Assembly: GCA_034419095.1 (NCBI GenBank)
Contig: DAOULQ010000005.1
Coordinates: forward strand, 18,308 to 82,307
DNA: 64,000 nt
Source: UBA7937 sp034419095
GTDB lineage: Bacteria > Chloroflexota > Anaerolineae > UBA7937
Direction: 5' to 3'
The first letter of the stretch is position 1, and each line of letters begins with the position of its first letter. The notes under the pieces are model-generated. The model ran no database searches, was not told where the DNA came from, and was given only the letters and a program-made list of their open reading frames with translations. This document shows positions 52,151 to 61,117 of the stretch, one piece after another. Both the position numbers and the translations under genes were made by a program.

Positions 52151-52482
52151 CTTCGGGTTGAACATCTATTCTCCCTCTTTCTTGAGCGGGCGGCTCCCGC
52201 CACCGATTCCCATCAGATTACCATTAGGCGAAGAAAACCCCGCGTGCGGCCCCGCTGATCTAGCCTGCCCAGCTCCTGACTGCCGCAGGACCAAACCCCA
52301 GCCATCTCCTTTCCATAAGTGCAGCCCTCGCCAGCAAGGATCACAGCTCATTCCTTCAACTTGCTGCCCCCATTCAGCACTTCTTCGAAAGAGCCTGACC
52401 CTGAGGTCGTCGGATAGATCGTTTACACCCAACAGATCCGGTGCTTCCAGAGGCAGGTAGTCCAACACGACGGGTGGAAAGT

Positions 52483-52740
52483 TCATGAAGTTAGGGTCTT
52501 GGGTGTGGTTGCTTTCTCTCCTACAAGATGGTCAGATCGTTGGCTGACCATGACCATCTCGAGGGGCGATCTCTTAAGATCAAGGTTAACCCTTTCCAGG
52601 TCGAAGTATAGCATATAGGTATCGGCCTTGTTCAGCAGGGTTGAGAGGGTAGGCAGATCTTCCAGGTCGTAGAACTCCTCTTCTATCCGTCCGTGGAAGT
52701 TCTCCACGGAGCCGTTGAAACGAGGGGTGGCCGGGGGATG
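52483..52740 (-). pseudogene. DDE transposase fragment (C-terminal part)
   Basis: The minus-strand frame reads HHPPATPRFNGSVENFHGRI, then EEEFYDLEDLPTLST, the P-R-x-N-G...VE...F segment around the third acidic residue of an rve-type transposase, and a short tail. The first two acidic residues are absent. It abuts the third repeat module at 52741; a further scrap of the same gene lies near 8530. 52151-52482 has nothing else supported, apart from CCATTAGGCGAAGAAAAC, also found near 14393. Confidence 0.6.
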
Positions 52741-53375
52741 GTGGATGTGAGTGGTAATTAGATACTATAAGTCTCACGCCTACTGTGGGTTCTCATTACC
52801 GATTTCCTACAAGGGGTACACCCCATCTGGCCTACTCCCGAAGCATGGTACGAAATTTACGCCGTAAAACCTCTACAGTGTTGGAGTCTCACAGAGCAAC
52901 CTACATGACCAACCACTGGATTCCACAAGAAGAGATGAGGTGTTTAGGTTGTCAAGGGAGATGGATATCTATATTCATGGTCGATCCATCTTAGTGGGAG
53001 AGGATTATCACTGGTCTTGTAAAGAATTGGATTTCCAAAATCTGATGATAGGTTCTTAGGCGAATGCAGAATGGAGAGGATCACTAGTCGAGAGGACGGT
53101 TACCAGTGAAGGAAAGGAAGGCTGTAGTGAGTGTGAGTGCAAGTTAGATACTATAACTGTGAGCCCTAGTGAAGCGGGTTACCATGTATCATCTGCAAGT
53201 GGGCTATCCATCGTCTTTGACTGTCGAAGGGCCATGTGAGTTTTACGGCGTAAAACCTATCGCAGTGTCTCCCTGAACGGTGCATTAGGGGCCCCCGAGA
53301 GATTTACGGCGTAAAACTCGTCACGGTGTCTCTCTGGCCGGTAGGCAGGAGGACCGAACAAATTTACGGCGTAAA
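52741..53375 (+). repeat. 385-bp module, copy 3 (tandem, with extra palindromes)
   Basis: Order: GGTAAT...ATTACC stem (52753-52800), TTTACGCCGTAAA (52856-52868), ATGGATATCTATATTCAT (52961-52978), second stem-like segment (about 53149-53193), then TTTACGGCGTAAA at 53242, 53303 and 53363. The two units are 386 bp apart. It ends 114 bp before the promoter of the 53.5-64 kb operon. No gene is supported inside. Confidence 0.8.
53242..53375. promoter_or_regulatory. Array of three TTTACGGCGTAAA palindromes at 61- and 60-bp steps
   Basis: Perfect sites at 53242-53254, 53303-53315 and 53363-53375; the first extends to TTTTACGGCGTAAAA and the last to AAATTTACGGCGTAAATTT. The near-integral six-turn spacing would put bound proteins on one DNA face. 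The form resembles the KorB operator TTTAGCSGCTAAA of IncP plasmids, but the sequence differs. Confidence 0.85.
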
Positions 53376-53488
53376 TTTCTTGATCGTGTTGGCATTTGTC
53401 CTCTCTTCACCACGATGCGCAAGAGCTCGCTAGCCCCGATCGGACTCCCCTACGGTGATCAATCGGGCCGTGCATCCCAGTAAACCCC

Positions 53489-53517
53489 TTGACAGATTAG
53501 CACACTTGTGCTATACT
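53489..53517 (+). promoter_or_regulatory. Strong promoter with palindromic operator in the spacer
   Basis: TTGACA (53489-53494), 17-bp spacer, TATACT (53512-53517). The spacer holds TAGCACA-CT-TGTGCTA (53498-53513), a perfect 7+2+7 inverted repeat that would block polymerase when bound. The half site TAGCACAA also occurs at 7799-7806 beside the S24-type repressor gene, so that repressor may act here. Confidence 0.85.
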
Positions 53518-53534
53518 ATTGTTAGTCTATGTGA

Positions 53535-53750
53535 ATGGGTTTCTGTGTGGCTCCCAGGAAAAGCTGCATGACAGGAGGGATGGCCCAACAGATGTTTTCC
53601 CTTCTGAGGGTTCTCATCGGTCCGGAAGATACGAATCCGGTAGAGCTCAGCTCCCGATGGAATCCCAAGGATCGATCGCTAGTACTTAGTTCACCAGCGA
53701 GGCGACGATCCAAGACAGAAGCTCAAGGTAAGCCGGAGAAGGCTGAATGA
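53535..53750 (+). CDS. Possible small leader protein
   Basis: 71 residues from an ATG 18 bp after the promoter -10, so the transcript would be nearly leaderless and lacks a clear ribosome site. Sequence such as MAQQMFSLLRVLIGPEDTN is plausible but not recognised; the C-terminus is very charged. It may instead be untranslated leader RNA of the operon. Confidence 0.3.
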   Translation: MGFCVAPRKSCMTGGMAQQMFSLLRVLIGPEDTNPVELSSRWNPKDRSLVLSSPARRRSKTEAQGKPEKAE

Positions 53751-54000
53751 GCTCAGCTCCCCTGAGTGACTGTCAAGGGCCTAACAGACCGGAGGAAACT
53801 GCGTATAGACTGAAAAAGAGACCGAAAGGTCTCCCCATAACCGAATAGAGAGAACACCTTCCCCGAGGCATCGCTCCCAAAATGAGGCGCAACTGCGTCG
53901 GGTACAGGTGCTTCTGTAGATATTGCTAGATTGAATGCCCCTTCGAGGTGGGATCTTCCTCCTTCAAGGGGCTTTTGCCATTTCACGAAAGGAGGAGGTG

Positions 54001-55590
54001 ATGCGCAAATCAACCCGGCACCTGTTCTGGTGTGAAGACCATCCAATAGAAGAGGAGGTGAATATGTCAGACTTAGTAGTCGAACGAAACGGCAAGCTGG
54101 TCGGCAAGGGGCTGGAGTCTCTAGGCGCAATCCTATCTCTCCCGGAAGGGAACACATGCCATCAGCCCGACGAAATGACCCTTGACCTGCTCCAGGTCCT
54201 GAGGGGAGAAAGGGTTGAGCCCCATCCCGACGGCCCTCTGGGAGCGCTCCAAGAGGAGATCGCCCAAGCCTCTGCATCTCGAACCGAGGCGCAGTCCCTC
54301 GTGCGTCAGCTCGTAGAGATCAGAGAGCTCCAACGGTCAACGGAGGCCCAGCTGCGCGAGGCAGACGCCGACTTCGCCGAAGCGATTCAGCCCCTCAAGG
54401 AGATGGTGACTGAAGGGGAGGCGCTCCTCTCCTACGGTGTCCAGCAGGAGGAAATTTACGCCGTAAAACTTCAGATAGCGGAGATGGAAGAGGAGCACCA
54501 GGTGAGCTGTGCGCCGATACGTGAGAGGGTCGCTCAGTTATCGCAGAGAATCGAGGAGATCGAGAGCCTGCCCCACGTGCAGGCCTATCTCAAAGAGAAG
54601 GAGGAGAAAGAAGCGATGGCGAAACAAAAGGCCCAAGCCGAGCCCAAACACAAGGGACTACGTACCCTCCTGACCAAGGCAGAACAGGACATGAAAGCAG
54701 GGAAAAGAGAATCCGCCGCGGAGGTCCTTTCCGAGGTGCTCTCCGAGGCGGATCCGAATTCTGACGAGGCCCAGAAGGCCCGTCAGCTCGATACCATTTT
54801 AGCACAAAGGTTCCAAGCTGTCAAGAGGCGAGAGGCAGCCATGGCCGATCGGGAGGCCAGGAAGGGCTTCTCCATCTGGCTCCGCCGGGAAGTGAAGCCA
54901 AACCTAAAGCAAGGCGACCTCGTGCTGACACTGGCTCTCGGACGCGCGGTCCACTTCCGGCCAACTGGGGAGAGGACCAAGCACGATCGCATATCCGCCA
55001 CCGTGATCTCCTCAATCGGCGTTGAGTTAGCCCCTGGCACCTCTCTCTATCTCACACGTCTGGCTAATGGCCCCAAGCCCGTCTATCGCATCTCACGGTC
55101 AGGAGGGGGGAAGAACCTGATTGCGAGAGAGTGGGTCTGGGAGGGAGACCCGGAGAAGACCAAAGCGTCCCATTCTGAACCGACCGAAAGGAAGCAAGCG
55201 AAACCTCAGATACGTGAAACTCAGCCTGCCTACCCCATCGACCCCATCGTGGTCTGCACCCTCGCCCCGGCTGACGGTGACCTGCAAGAGACCCTCTTCG
55301 GGCGCTACTGGAGCTATGCTATCAGCGAGGCCCTTGAACAAGTGGGTTGCCCTGTGGCCGATGATCACCCCCTCATCCCGCAGGATGGGAAGGCCTACCT
55401 CTGGGGGACACACTCGGACGGAGAAGTCACCGCGCTCGAACTCTTCACAGAGGCGATCCCCCATGGTTTGACCATCGAGTCCCGCATCCGCCGTAGGGAT
55501 CCCGATATCCGCCTTCGTGCTAGAACCGCTCACCTTCAGAAACAGCTCCGCTCACAAGCCCCGAACCTCTTCCCCGCCCAAGAGCACTAA
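54001..55590 (+). CDS. Coiled-coil protein of unknown function, first large gene of the operon
   Basis: 529 residues from the ATG at 54001 (AAAGGAGGAGGTG directly upstream) or 508 from the ATG at 54064, which has its own GAGGAGGTG; both starts look usable. Residues about 85-215 are a long charged coiled coil, then a Lys/Glu-rich hinge, then a folded C-terminal part (FSIWLRREVKPNLKQGDLVL, GRAVHFRPTGERTKHDRISA). No enzyme motif is seen. A perfect TTTACGCCGTAAA box lies inside the coding sequence at 54455. As the first conserved gene downstream of the palindrome array and promoter it could be structural or DNA-organising, but that is only inferred from place. Confidence 0.75.
   Translation: MRKSTRHLFWCEDHPIEEEVNMSDLVVERNGKLVGKGLESLGAILSLPEGNTCHQPDEMTLDLLQVLRGERVEPHPDGPLGALQEEIAQASASRTEAQSLVRQLVEIRELQRSTEAQLREADADFAEAIQPLKEMVTEGEALLSYGVQQEEIYAVKLQIAEMEEEHQVSCAPIRERVAQLSQRIEEIESLPHVQAYLKEKEEKEAMAKQKAQAEPKHKGLRTLLTKAEQDMKAGKRESAAEVLSEVLSEADPNSDEAQKARQLDTILAQRFQAVKRREAAMADREARKGFSIWLRREVKPNLKQGDLVLTLALGRAVHFRPTGERTKHDRISATVISSIGVELAPGTSLYLTRLANGPKPVYRISRSGGGKNLIAREWVWEGDPEKTKASHSEPTERKQAKPQIRETQPAYPIDPIVVCTLAPADGDLQETLFGRYWSYAISEALEQVGCPVADDHPLIPQDGKAYLWGTHSDGEVTALELFTEAIPHGLTIESRIRRRDPDIRLRARTAHLQKQLRSQAPNLFPAQEH
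54455..54467. promoter_or_regulatory. TTTACGCCGTAAA palindrome inside the coiled-coil gene
   Basis: A perfect 13-bp site within coding sequence (encoding part of EEIYAVKLQ). A further site with one mismatch, TTTACGACGTGAA, is at 60048-60060 in the helicase gene. Intragenic sites would suit a partition or spreading protein better than a simple repressor. Confidence 0.6.
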
Positions 55591-55625
55591 GTGCTTAATC
55601 CCCTCATCGGTTATCCGCCTTTTCG

Positions 55626-55649
55626 CCCCGGGGCCTCCGGGCCCCGGGG
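55626..55649 (+). promoter_or_regulatory. GC-rich intercistronic hairpin
   Basis: CCCCGGGGCC, four-base loop, GGCCCCGGGG: a perfect 10-bp stem 36 bp after the coiled-coil gene, without a T-tract. More likely a processing or stability element, or a partial attenuator, than a full terminator, because the operon continues. Confidence 0.6.
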
Positions 55650-55716
55650 TCAGACTGCATCCGTTCACTTTCAAACCGCGGCCTAAGCGGCGGCTGGGGG
55701 CTCTTTGTCCCTGCTG

Positions 55717-55736
55717 CCTTCGGGCTGCCCGAAAGG
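55717..55736 (+). promoter_or_regulatory. Hairpin overlapping a ribosome site
   Basis: CCTTCGGGC-T-GCCCGAAAGG pairs almost fully and its right arm includes the start of the GAAAGGAG site for the gene at 55744, so it may reduce its translation. Confidence 0.5.
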
Positions 55737-55743
55737 AGCAACC

Positions 55744-55950
55744 ATGAGGGGAAGAAGGATCGTCATACGCACCCGCCTGGTCCTGGCGATCATCCTGGCG
55801 GTGACCCTGTACCTCTCCCTGCGCTGGGTGGCGTTCACCTTCCAGGCAGAGATCGAAGGGCTGGTGGTGCGGATCGAGTATCAGCAACTGGAGAAGGGGC
55901 CGGCCGTCCCAGATAGCTTACAAATCGCGCCCACCCCAACCGTCGAGTAG
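55744..55950 (+). CDS. Small single-pass membrane protein
   Basis: 68 residues, GAAAGGAG before the ATG. After a basic N-terminus (MRGRRIVIRTR) comes one hydrophobic segment (LVLAIILAVTLYLSLRWVAF) and a short outer or periplasmic tail ending PTPTVE. Type and topology suggest a membrane anchor, with the N-terminus inside. No family recognised. It ends 38 bp before the next start. Confidence 0.55.
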   Translation: MRGRRIVIRTRLVLAIILAVTLYLSLRWVAFTFQAEIEGLVVRIEYQQLEKGPAVPDSLQIAPTPTVE

Positions 55951-55987
55951 CCGGCCCGTTCCCACAACTGAATAGGAGGTGCTTCCC

Positions 55988-56587
55988 ATGGAGAAGATCG
56001 TCCTGACGATCACGCCTGCCGAGAAGAGGTGCTTAGATATGACCTCTACCGAGAAGTGGAGCGTAGACGAGAGAGCCCTCTCCCAGATGGGCCTCACCAG
56101 GGAGGAGATCGCCCTAGCGAAACTCTTCTACAACCGGGCCACCCCTGCGGGTGTGACAGATGAAGTGAGGTATTCCATATGGGCTCTCAGCAACCTCCCG
56201 CGCGCCGACGCGAATCGGATAATCACCCCGGCAACCTACTACGAGGCTACCAGGGGAGGGATACGCCAGGGAGGCAACAGGCTGGCTCACTGGGCCCAAG
56301 CCGCGTTCCGCGCCTGCGAGAGAGAAGGAAATTCGCAGCAGCCTGCCCTGTTCGAGATCCTGCGCAAGGCTCTCGACTGGTGCGCCCGGTTCGAGGAGGA
56401 GAACCCGCCCGAAGAATGGCCCTACGAGCGGATAGAGGAGCTCCTTCACAGCGATAGACGGGGCAGGAGTATCACCACATCAACTCCACAGAGTCCGACA
56501 GGCCGCCTTACAGTGGAGGTCTCCCCAGAGGAGCCGAGGCCCGAGATCCGAGTGGCGGGGGATCAACTCTCCCTCTTCTCGGAATAG
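55988..56587 (+). CDS. Unknown operon protein
   Basis: 199 residues from the ATG at 55988, with AGGAGGTG ten bases upstream. Helical, with segments ITPAEKRCLDMTSTEKWSVD and ALFEILRKALDWCARFEEEN, a Ser/Thr/Pro-rich stretch and a short tail LSLFSE. No domain is recognised. It lies between the membrane protein and the next unknown gene, spaced like one transcript. Confidence 0.6.
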   Translation: MEKIVLTITPAEKRCLDMTSTEKWSVDERALSQMGLTREEIALAKLFYNRATPAGVTDEVRYSIWALSNLPRADANRIITPATYYEATRGGIRQGGNRLAHWAQAAFRACEREGNSQQPALFEILRKALDWCARFEEENPPEEWPYERIEELLHSDRRGRSITTSTPQSPTGRLTVEVSPEEPRPEIRVAGDQLSLFSE

Positions 56588-56606
56588 AGCCATAGGAGAA
56601 TGAGAG

Positions 56607-57173
56607 ATGAACAACATCGCAGTATCGCCGGAGGTGATAGGGCCGGTGTCCTGGCAAGGGTTAGAAGCCCACTGCCTGGGATATGTCCTGGATAATCGGT
56701 CGTACGGCCAGCTGGTCTACCTCAGCCTGGTTGGGTTCCGCACAGCAGTACGGGCCATCTGGGCCGCGCTGATGGGCAACAGGTGGTTAGAGGTAGATGG
56801 GCGATCGATCCACAGAGCACCGGTCAAATACCAGCGCATCACCACTCGCCTGCCCGAACAGGGTCTAGACCACCTGGTGTTGATCCACCCCCAGTCCACA
56901 CTGAAGTTCATGGAGCCGGGAAAGCCCTTCTACCTCCTCTCTGAAACAGAGGAGCCACCCTTGAGTCGCTTTCTGGCCATGCTCGACAAGGCCACGCGGA
57001 CGCCCCTCTTGCCCGACTGGGCTTGGGTTCTCTGCCAGCATGGACTGGAGCGAGAATTGATCGAACCTCTCGTTGCCGGTCGCGGTACACACGCCTGGAA
57101 AGTAGAGACGAACGATCAAGCCTGGCTGGAGCTGGTGCGAGACGATCTAGTGAGGAGGAAACTGCCAACATGA
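56607..57173 (+). CDS. Unknown operon protein
   Basis: 188 residues; AGGAG lies before the ATG at 56607. Mixed alpha/beta with many aromatic residues (YGQLVYLSLVGFRTAVRAIW, LLPDWAWVLCQHGLERELIE). No motif identified. Its stop overlaps the start of the methyltransferase-helicase gene as ATGA, so both are translationally coupled and probably act together. Confidence 0.65.
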   Translation: MNNIAVSPEVIGPVSWQGLEAHCLGYVLDNRSYGQLVYLSLVGFRTAVRAIWAALMGNRWLEVDGRSIHRAPVKYQRITTRLPEQGLDHLVLIHPQSTLKFMEPGKPFYLLSETEEPPLSRFLAMLDKATRTPLLPDWAWVLCQHGLERELIEPLVAGRGTHAWKVETNDQAWLELVRDDLVRRKLPT

Positions 57174-60100
57174 CCAGACTGGCCTCTATCGAAAAGGCGG
57201 GGTTCTATCCGACCCCGCCTTCTGTTTTCGAGCGGGTCGCCGGACACGTCCACCCTTCCACGCATGGTGGACGCCTGTTGGACCCGTGCTGTGGGGACGG
57301 CAAACCCGCCGCTTATCTGGCGAGAGCGTGGAAGCTAGAACCCTATGGCATTGAGATCGATGGGAAGAGAGCCGACCAGAGTGCCCGAAGACTCAAGAGG
57401 GTGGTCCATTCCGACTACGCCAAGGTTAGAGCTCCTCACGGCTCGTTCCAGGCTCTCTTCTTGAATCCGCCCTACGACTACGACGAGGGCAAATTCAAGC
57501 GAGTTGAGTACAAGTTCCTCCGCGAGACCACCAAGTGGCTCCAGCGGGGAGGGGTCCTGATGTACCTGATCCCCCAGCACCGGCTGGACACCAGGGTATC
57601 TAAGTACCTCGCCACTCACTACAAAGAGATAACCATCTACCGCTTCCCCGATCCAGAGTATGCATCCTTTCGCCAGGTCGTCATCTTTGCCATCAAGACG
57701 GGACAACCCCTACTGGATGGACCTCTGGCGATCGATCTCGCCCAGAGCGCTATATCGGAGCTCCCTGTGCTCCCTGATTCCACCGACAACCCCTACTCCC
57801 TGCCTGTGCCCATCGAGAACGCGTTCTACTTCCGGGGAGCCCAGGTGGATCCCCGGGAAGCCCTGGAGGACACCCTCACGAGCGGTGCCTGGAGAACCCG
57901 CGAGTGGAGGGAACTCATGGAGGCCGACCCTCAGGAAGAGCGCTTGAGACCCCTCATGCCCCTCAAGAAGGGCCACCTGGCCATGCTCATCGCCGCAGGG
58001 TTGATGCGAAACCTGCTCCTGGAGAGGGGTGGGGAGCGACTCCTCATCAAGGGACGCACACGCAAAGTACAGGAGGAGGTGGACTCCAGAGAGGAGAACA
58101 CCGAGATCGTACGAGACCGCTTCCTCACCGAGATCACCTCTCTGGACCTGAACACAGGACAGGTCGAAGAGCTGGACGAGCCGGATAGACTCACCCAGTT
58201 CATCGATTCGTGGAAGGAGGTCATCGCTGGGAGAGTGATAGCCACTCTCAAACCCATCTACAACTTCGACTACCACCAGATGGACGATAGCCTGGAGAGT
58301 GTGCTGGATACCCTCAGCCGCTACCGTCGCCTTCCCGGAAGGGCACGAACTGGCCTCTTCGAGGCCCAGAAGCACGTCACCGTGGCCATCTGGAAGCGCC
58401 TCCTGGAGAGCGACTACGCCATATGTGTGGGCGAGATGGGGGTGGGAAAGACAACCGTTGCTGTCTCGGTGGCAGCTCTTTTGAAAGAGGACGGATACCC
58501 AGTCCTGGTCATCTGCCCACCTCATCTGGTGGGGAAGTGGGTCCGCGAAATACGGGGCATCGTCCCCCTGGCTCAGGCGGTGGTGTTGAAGCGAGTTAGG
58601 GATGTCGACCGGTTCGTGAAGGAAGCTCCCTACTACCAGGGGAGGCCTCTATTCGCGGTCGTGAGCCGGGAGATGGCGAAACTAGGCTCCGGCTGGCGAC
58701 CTGCGGTCTCTTCCAAAGCCGTCCGAGTCGATGAGTCAGACGATGATCCGGGACGCATTACCCGGGTCTACACCTGCCCTCACTGCGGAGAACCCCTCCT
58801 CGACCATGAGGGAGGAATGGTGGAAAGAGAAGACTACTTCGACAAGAAGCGCAGATGTGACAACTGCCAGGAACCCCTCTTCCAGTTCACGCGTCTCAAC
58901 GATGAGAACGAGACCAGTTTCAAAGAGTGGACCTTAGATCACCACAGGCAAGGCCGAGATCTCTGGGGCCGACCCAAGCCCCAACGCCTAGCCCGCGCCC
59001 GACATCCCCTGAGTGACTACATCGCCAAGAGACACCGCGGGTTCTTCAAGCTTCTCATCGTGGACGAGGCCCACCAGTACAAGGGGCAATCCACTGACCA
59101 GGGGTACGCCATGGGCACTCTGGTCAAAGCCTGCAGGAAGACCATCGCCTTGACCGGTACGCTGTTCGGGGGGCGAGCCACCAGCTTGTTCTACCTCCTC
59201 TACCGATTGTCCCCGGAGGTGAGGAGACGTTTCGGATGGAGCGAGGCGCAGGCCTGGGCGGAGAGATATGGCATCCTGGAGAGGGTCACCAAGTACGACG
59301 ATAGCGATGATGGATACGGTTACTACACCGCCAAGAGGAGGAGACGGACCTACGTCCGCGAGCTGCCGGGCATATCCCCGGAATTGATCACCCTCCTCCT
59401 GGACAGCACCGCTTTTCTGAGACTGGCCGACCTGGGGTTCGAACTGCCAGACTACGTAGAGATCCCCAGGATCCTCTCCATGGACCCCAAACAGGCGGAA
59501 GCCTACCGGCAATTGAGAGACACTCTTGAATCGGTCCTCCGCGCCAGGCTGGCCCAGGGGGATCATTCCCTTCTGGGGGCCTACCTCCAAGCCCTCCTCT
59601 CCTACCCCAACGCTTGCTTCCGGGAGGAGGAGGTGACCGACCCAGAAGGAGAAGTTGTAGCCATCGCACCCTCCCTGGGGGAGGAGAGACTCTACCCCAA
59701 AGAGAGGTGGCTACTGGAATTGACCAAAAAGGAGAGACAAGAAGGAAGGAGGGTGCTGGTCTTCTGCCGCCAGACGGCCACCCGAGACATCACCCACAGA
59801 TTGAGGGAGATACTCCGCAAGGAGGGAGTGAGAGCGGCGGTCTTATCCGCCAGCGTGGGAACCCAGACCCGAGAGCGGTGGCTGAAGCGACGGGTGAGGA
59901 AAGGAATAGATGTGCTCATCACCAACCCCCGCCTGGTCGAGACCGGACTTGATCTCGTCGCCTTCCAGACCAGCGTCTTCTACGAAATAGAGTACTCCCT
60001 CTACACCCTGATGCAAGCCGCCAGACGCACCTGGAGGTTAGGGCAAATTTACGACGTGAAAGTCTACTACGCCGTCTACGCCGGCACCATGGAGTACCGA

Positions 60101-60415
60101 GCCATGACCCTCATAGCCCAGAAGCTGGCCGCAGCCCTGCTCCTCTACGGGGACGCCGTGGAGGGAGCCCTGGTACAGGAGGCCGATACAGGCAGGGGCT
60201 TCCTGGCCGATCTGGCCAAGAGCGTGATAGACGGAGCGGAGGTAGCTGACCTGAATCAGCTCTTCGCCGAGCAGAACCAGGAACGGATCCTTCAAGGGGA
60301 CGGTTTCCTGACGGACAGGCCAGTCTCACTGGAAGATCGCCCGGTCGATGAGCGAGGTCGTGAGCCCATTAAGGAGGTCGATATGGAGAACTACCGTCAG
60401 ATGCCTCTCTTGTGA
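57170..60415 (+). CDS. N6-methyltransferase-like domain fused to an SF2 (SNF2/DEAH) helicase
   Basis: 1081 residues from the ATG at 57170 (ATGA overlap, AGGAGG upstream); an earlier in-frame ATG lies inside the preceding gene and is not favoured. Residues 1-200: methyltransferase with motif I LLDPCCGDGKP (38-46) and motif IV LNPPYDY (99-104). Helicase part: Walker A GEMGVGKTT (about 422-430), a four-cysteine zinc insert (CPHCGEPLL at about 535, CDNCQEPL at about 562), LLIVDEAHQYKG (about 630), CRQTATRD (about 865) and QAARRTWRLGQ (about 949-960). Such fusions are found on plasmids and ICEs and may protect or process element DNA; similarity to defence helicases is possible. All motifs look intact. 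Confidence 0.85.
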   Translation: MTRLASIEKAGFYPTPPSVFERVAGHVHPSTHGGRLLDPCCGDGKPAAYLARAWKLEPYGIEIDGKRADQSARRLKRVVHSDYAKVRAPHGSFQALFLNPPYDYDEGKFKRVEYKFLRETTKWLQRGGVLMYLIPQHRLDTRVSKYLATHYKEITIYRFPDPEYASFRQVVIFAIKTGQPLLDGPLAIDLAQSAISELPVLPDSTDNPYSLPVPIENAFYFRGAQVDPREALEDTLTSGAWRTREWRELMEADPQEERLRPLMPLKKGHLAMLIAAGLMRNLLLERGGERLLIKGRTRKVQEEVDSREENTEIVRDRFLTEITSLDLNTGQVEELDEPDRLTQFIDSWKEVIAGRVIATLKPIYNFDYHQMDDSLESVLDTLSRYRRLPGRARTGLFEAQKHVTVAIWKRLLESDYAICVGEMGVGKTTVAVSVAALLKEDGYPVLVICPPHLVGKWVREIRGIVPLAQAVVLKRVRDVDRFVKEAPYYQGRPLFAVVSREMAKLGSGWRPAVSSKAVRVDESDDDPGRITRVYTCPHCGEPLLDHEGGMVEREDYFDKKRRCDNCQEPLFQFTRLNDENETSFKEWTLDHHRQGRDLWGRPKPQRLARARHPLSDYIAKRHRGFFKLLIVDEAHQYKGQSTDQGYAMGTLVKACRKTIALTGTLFGGRATSLFYLLYRLSPEVRRRFGWSEAQAWAERYGILERVTKYDDSDDGYGYYTAKRRRRTYVRELPGISPELITLLLDSTAFLRLADLGFELPDYVEIPRILSMDPKQAEAYRQLRDTLESVLRARLAQGDHSLLGAYLQALLSYPNACFREEEVTDPEGEVVAIAPSLGEERLYPKERWLLELTKKERQEGRRVLVFCRQTATRDITHRLREILRKEGVRAAVLSASVGTQTRERWLKRRVRKGIDVLITNPRLVETGLDLVAFQTSVFYEIEYSLYTLMQAARRTWRLGQIYDVKVYYAVYAGTMEYRAMTLIAQKLAAALLLYGDAVEGALVQEADTGRGFLADLAKSVIDGAEVADLNQLFAEQNQERILQGDGFLTDRPVSLEDRPVDERGREPIKEVDMENYRQMPLL

Positions 60416-60577
60416 GGCGCTGTCAGACTTCTGCTCGGCTCCGAGGTAGGCGTGCAGTACGACTATCTCAACCAGCGGGTTTCGAGCAGATTGTGTGAGA
60501 TAAGACAACCGATAGAACCGAATAGGGCCGCATCATATATACCGATGCCGGCCCAATTCTTTGGGAGGGAAGAATCT

Positions 60578-61117
60578 ATGACGCAAGGTCACCACGACCG
60601 ACGCCCTGGGTGGGAGAACACCCTTCTCCTGGGGGCGCTGAGAACGAACCTCTGGATCCTGCAGAGGCTGGCCGAGAGGCTGGAGGTGGGAAGGCCGCCC
60701 GAGGTGGTAAGAACCAAGGCTATCCTCACCCCTGCCGATGCCGTCAAGTTGTTGGCGGAGGAGATGGAGCCCCTGGAACAGGAGCAGTTCCGGGTGATCC
60801 TGCTCACCACCAAAAATACGGTGATAGATACCGTCCTCCTCTACCAGGGCAACATCCACACCATCCAGGTACGCGCCGCCGAGGTCTTCCGGGAGGCCGT
60901 GAGGCGGAATGCCTACTCCATCATAGCCGTCCATAACCACCCGTCCGGCCAGGCGACTCCGTCAAGGCATGACTTAACGATAACAGAGCAACTCGAGAAG
61001 GCAGGGGATCTCCTAGGCATCGCCCTCCTGGATCACATCATCATCGGGAAGGGGAGGTACGTCTCCTTGCGAGAGAAAGGGATGATGAAAGAGGTGGGCA
61101 GTGGAAAGGAGAGGTGA
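60578..61117 (+). CDS. RadC-like JAB (MPN) domain protein
   Basis: 179 residues from the ATG at 60578, chosen for GGGAGGGA upstream; longer in-frame starts exist. The RadC signature is present: LLTTKNTVIDTVLLYQGN, then the JAMM metal motif HNHPSGQATPSRHD followed by LDHIIIGKGRYVSL. The N-terminal helix-hairpin-helix of chromosomal RadC is missing or diverged. RadC-like proteins are frequent on plasmids, phages and ICEs, where their role is unclear; DNA repair or anti-restriction has been proposed. 162 bp separate it from the helicase gene, and it overlaps the next gene by 17 bp. Confidence 0.85.
   Translation: MTQGHHDRRPGWENTLLLGALRTNLWILQRLAERLEVGRPPEVVRTKAILTPADAVKLLAEEMEPLEQEQFRVILLTTKNTVIDTVLLYQGNIHTIQVRAAEVFREAVRRNAYSIIAVHNHPSGQATPSRHDLTITEQLEKAGDLLGIALLDHIIIGKGRYVSLREKGMMKEVGSGKER

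Noticed and set aside
53242..53375. Known KorB operators or standard parS
   Set aside because: TTTACGNCGTAAA resembles TTTAGCSGCTAAA in form only; the inner bases differ and it is not the chromosomal parS sequence, and no ParB/KorB gene is in the window.
57710..58525. Long minus-strand open frame over the methyltransferase-helicase gene
   Set aside because: Antisense shadow; no ribosome site and the plus strand encodes conserved motifs.
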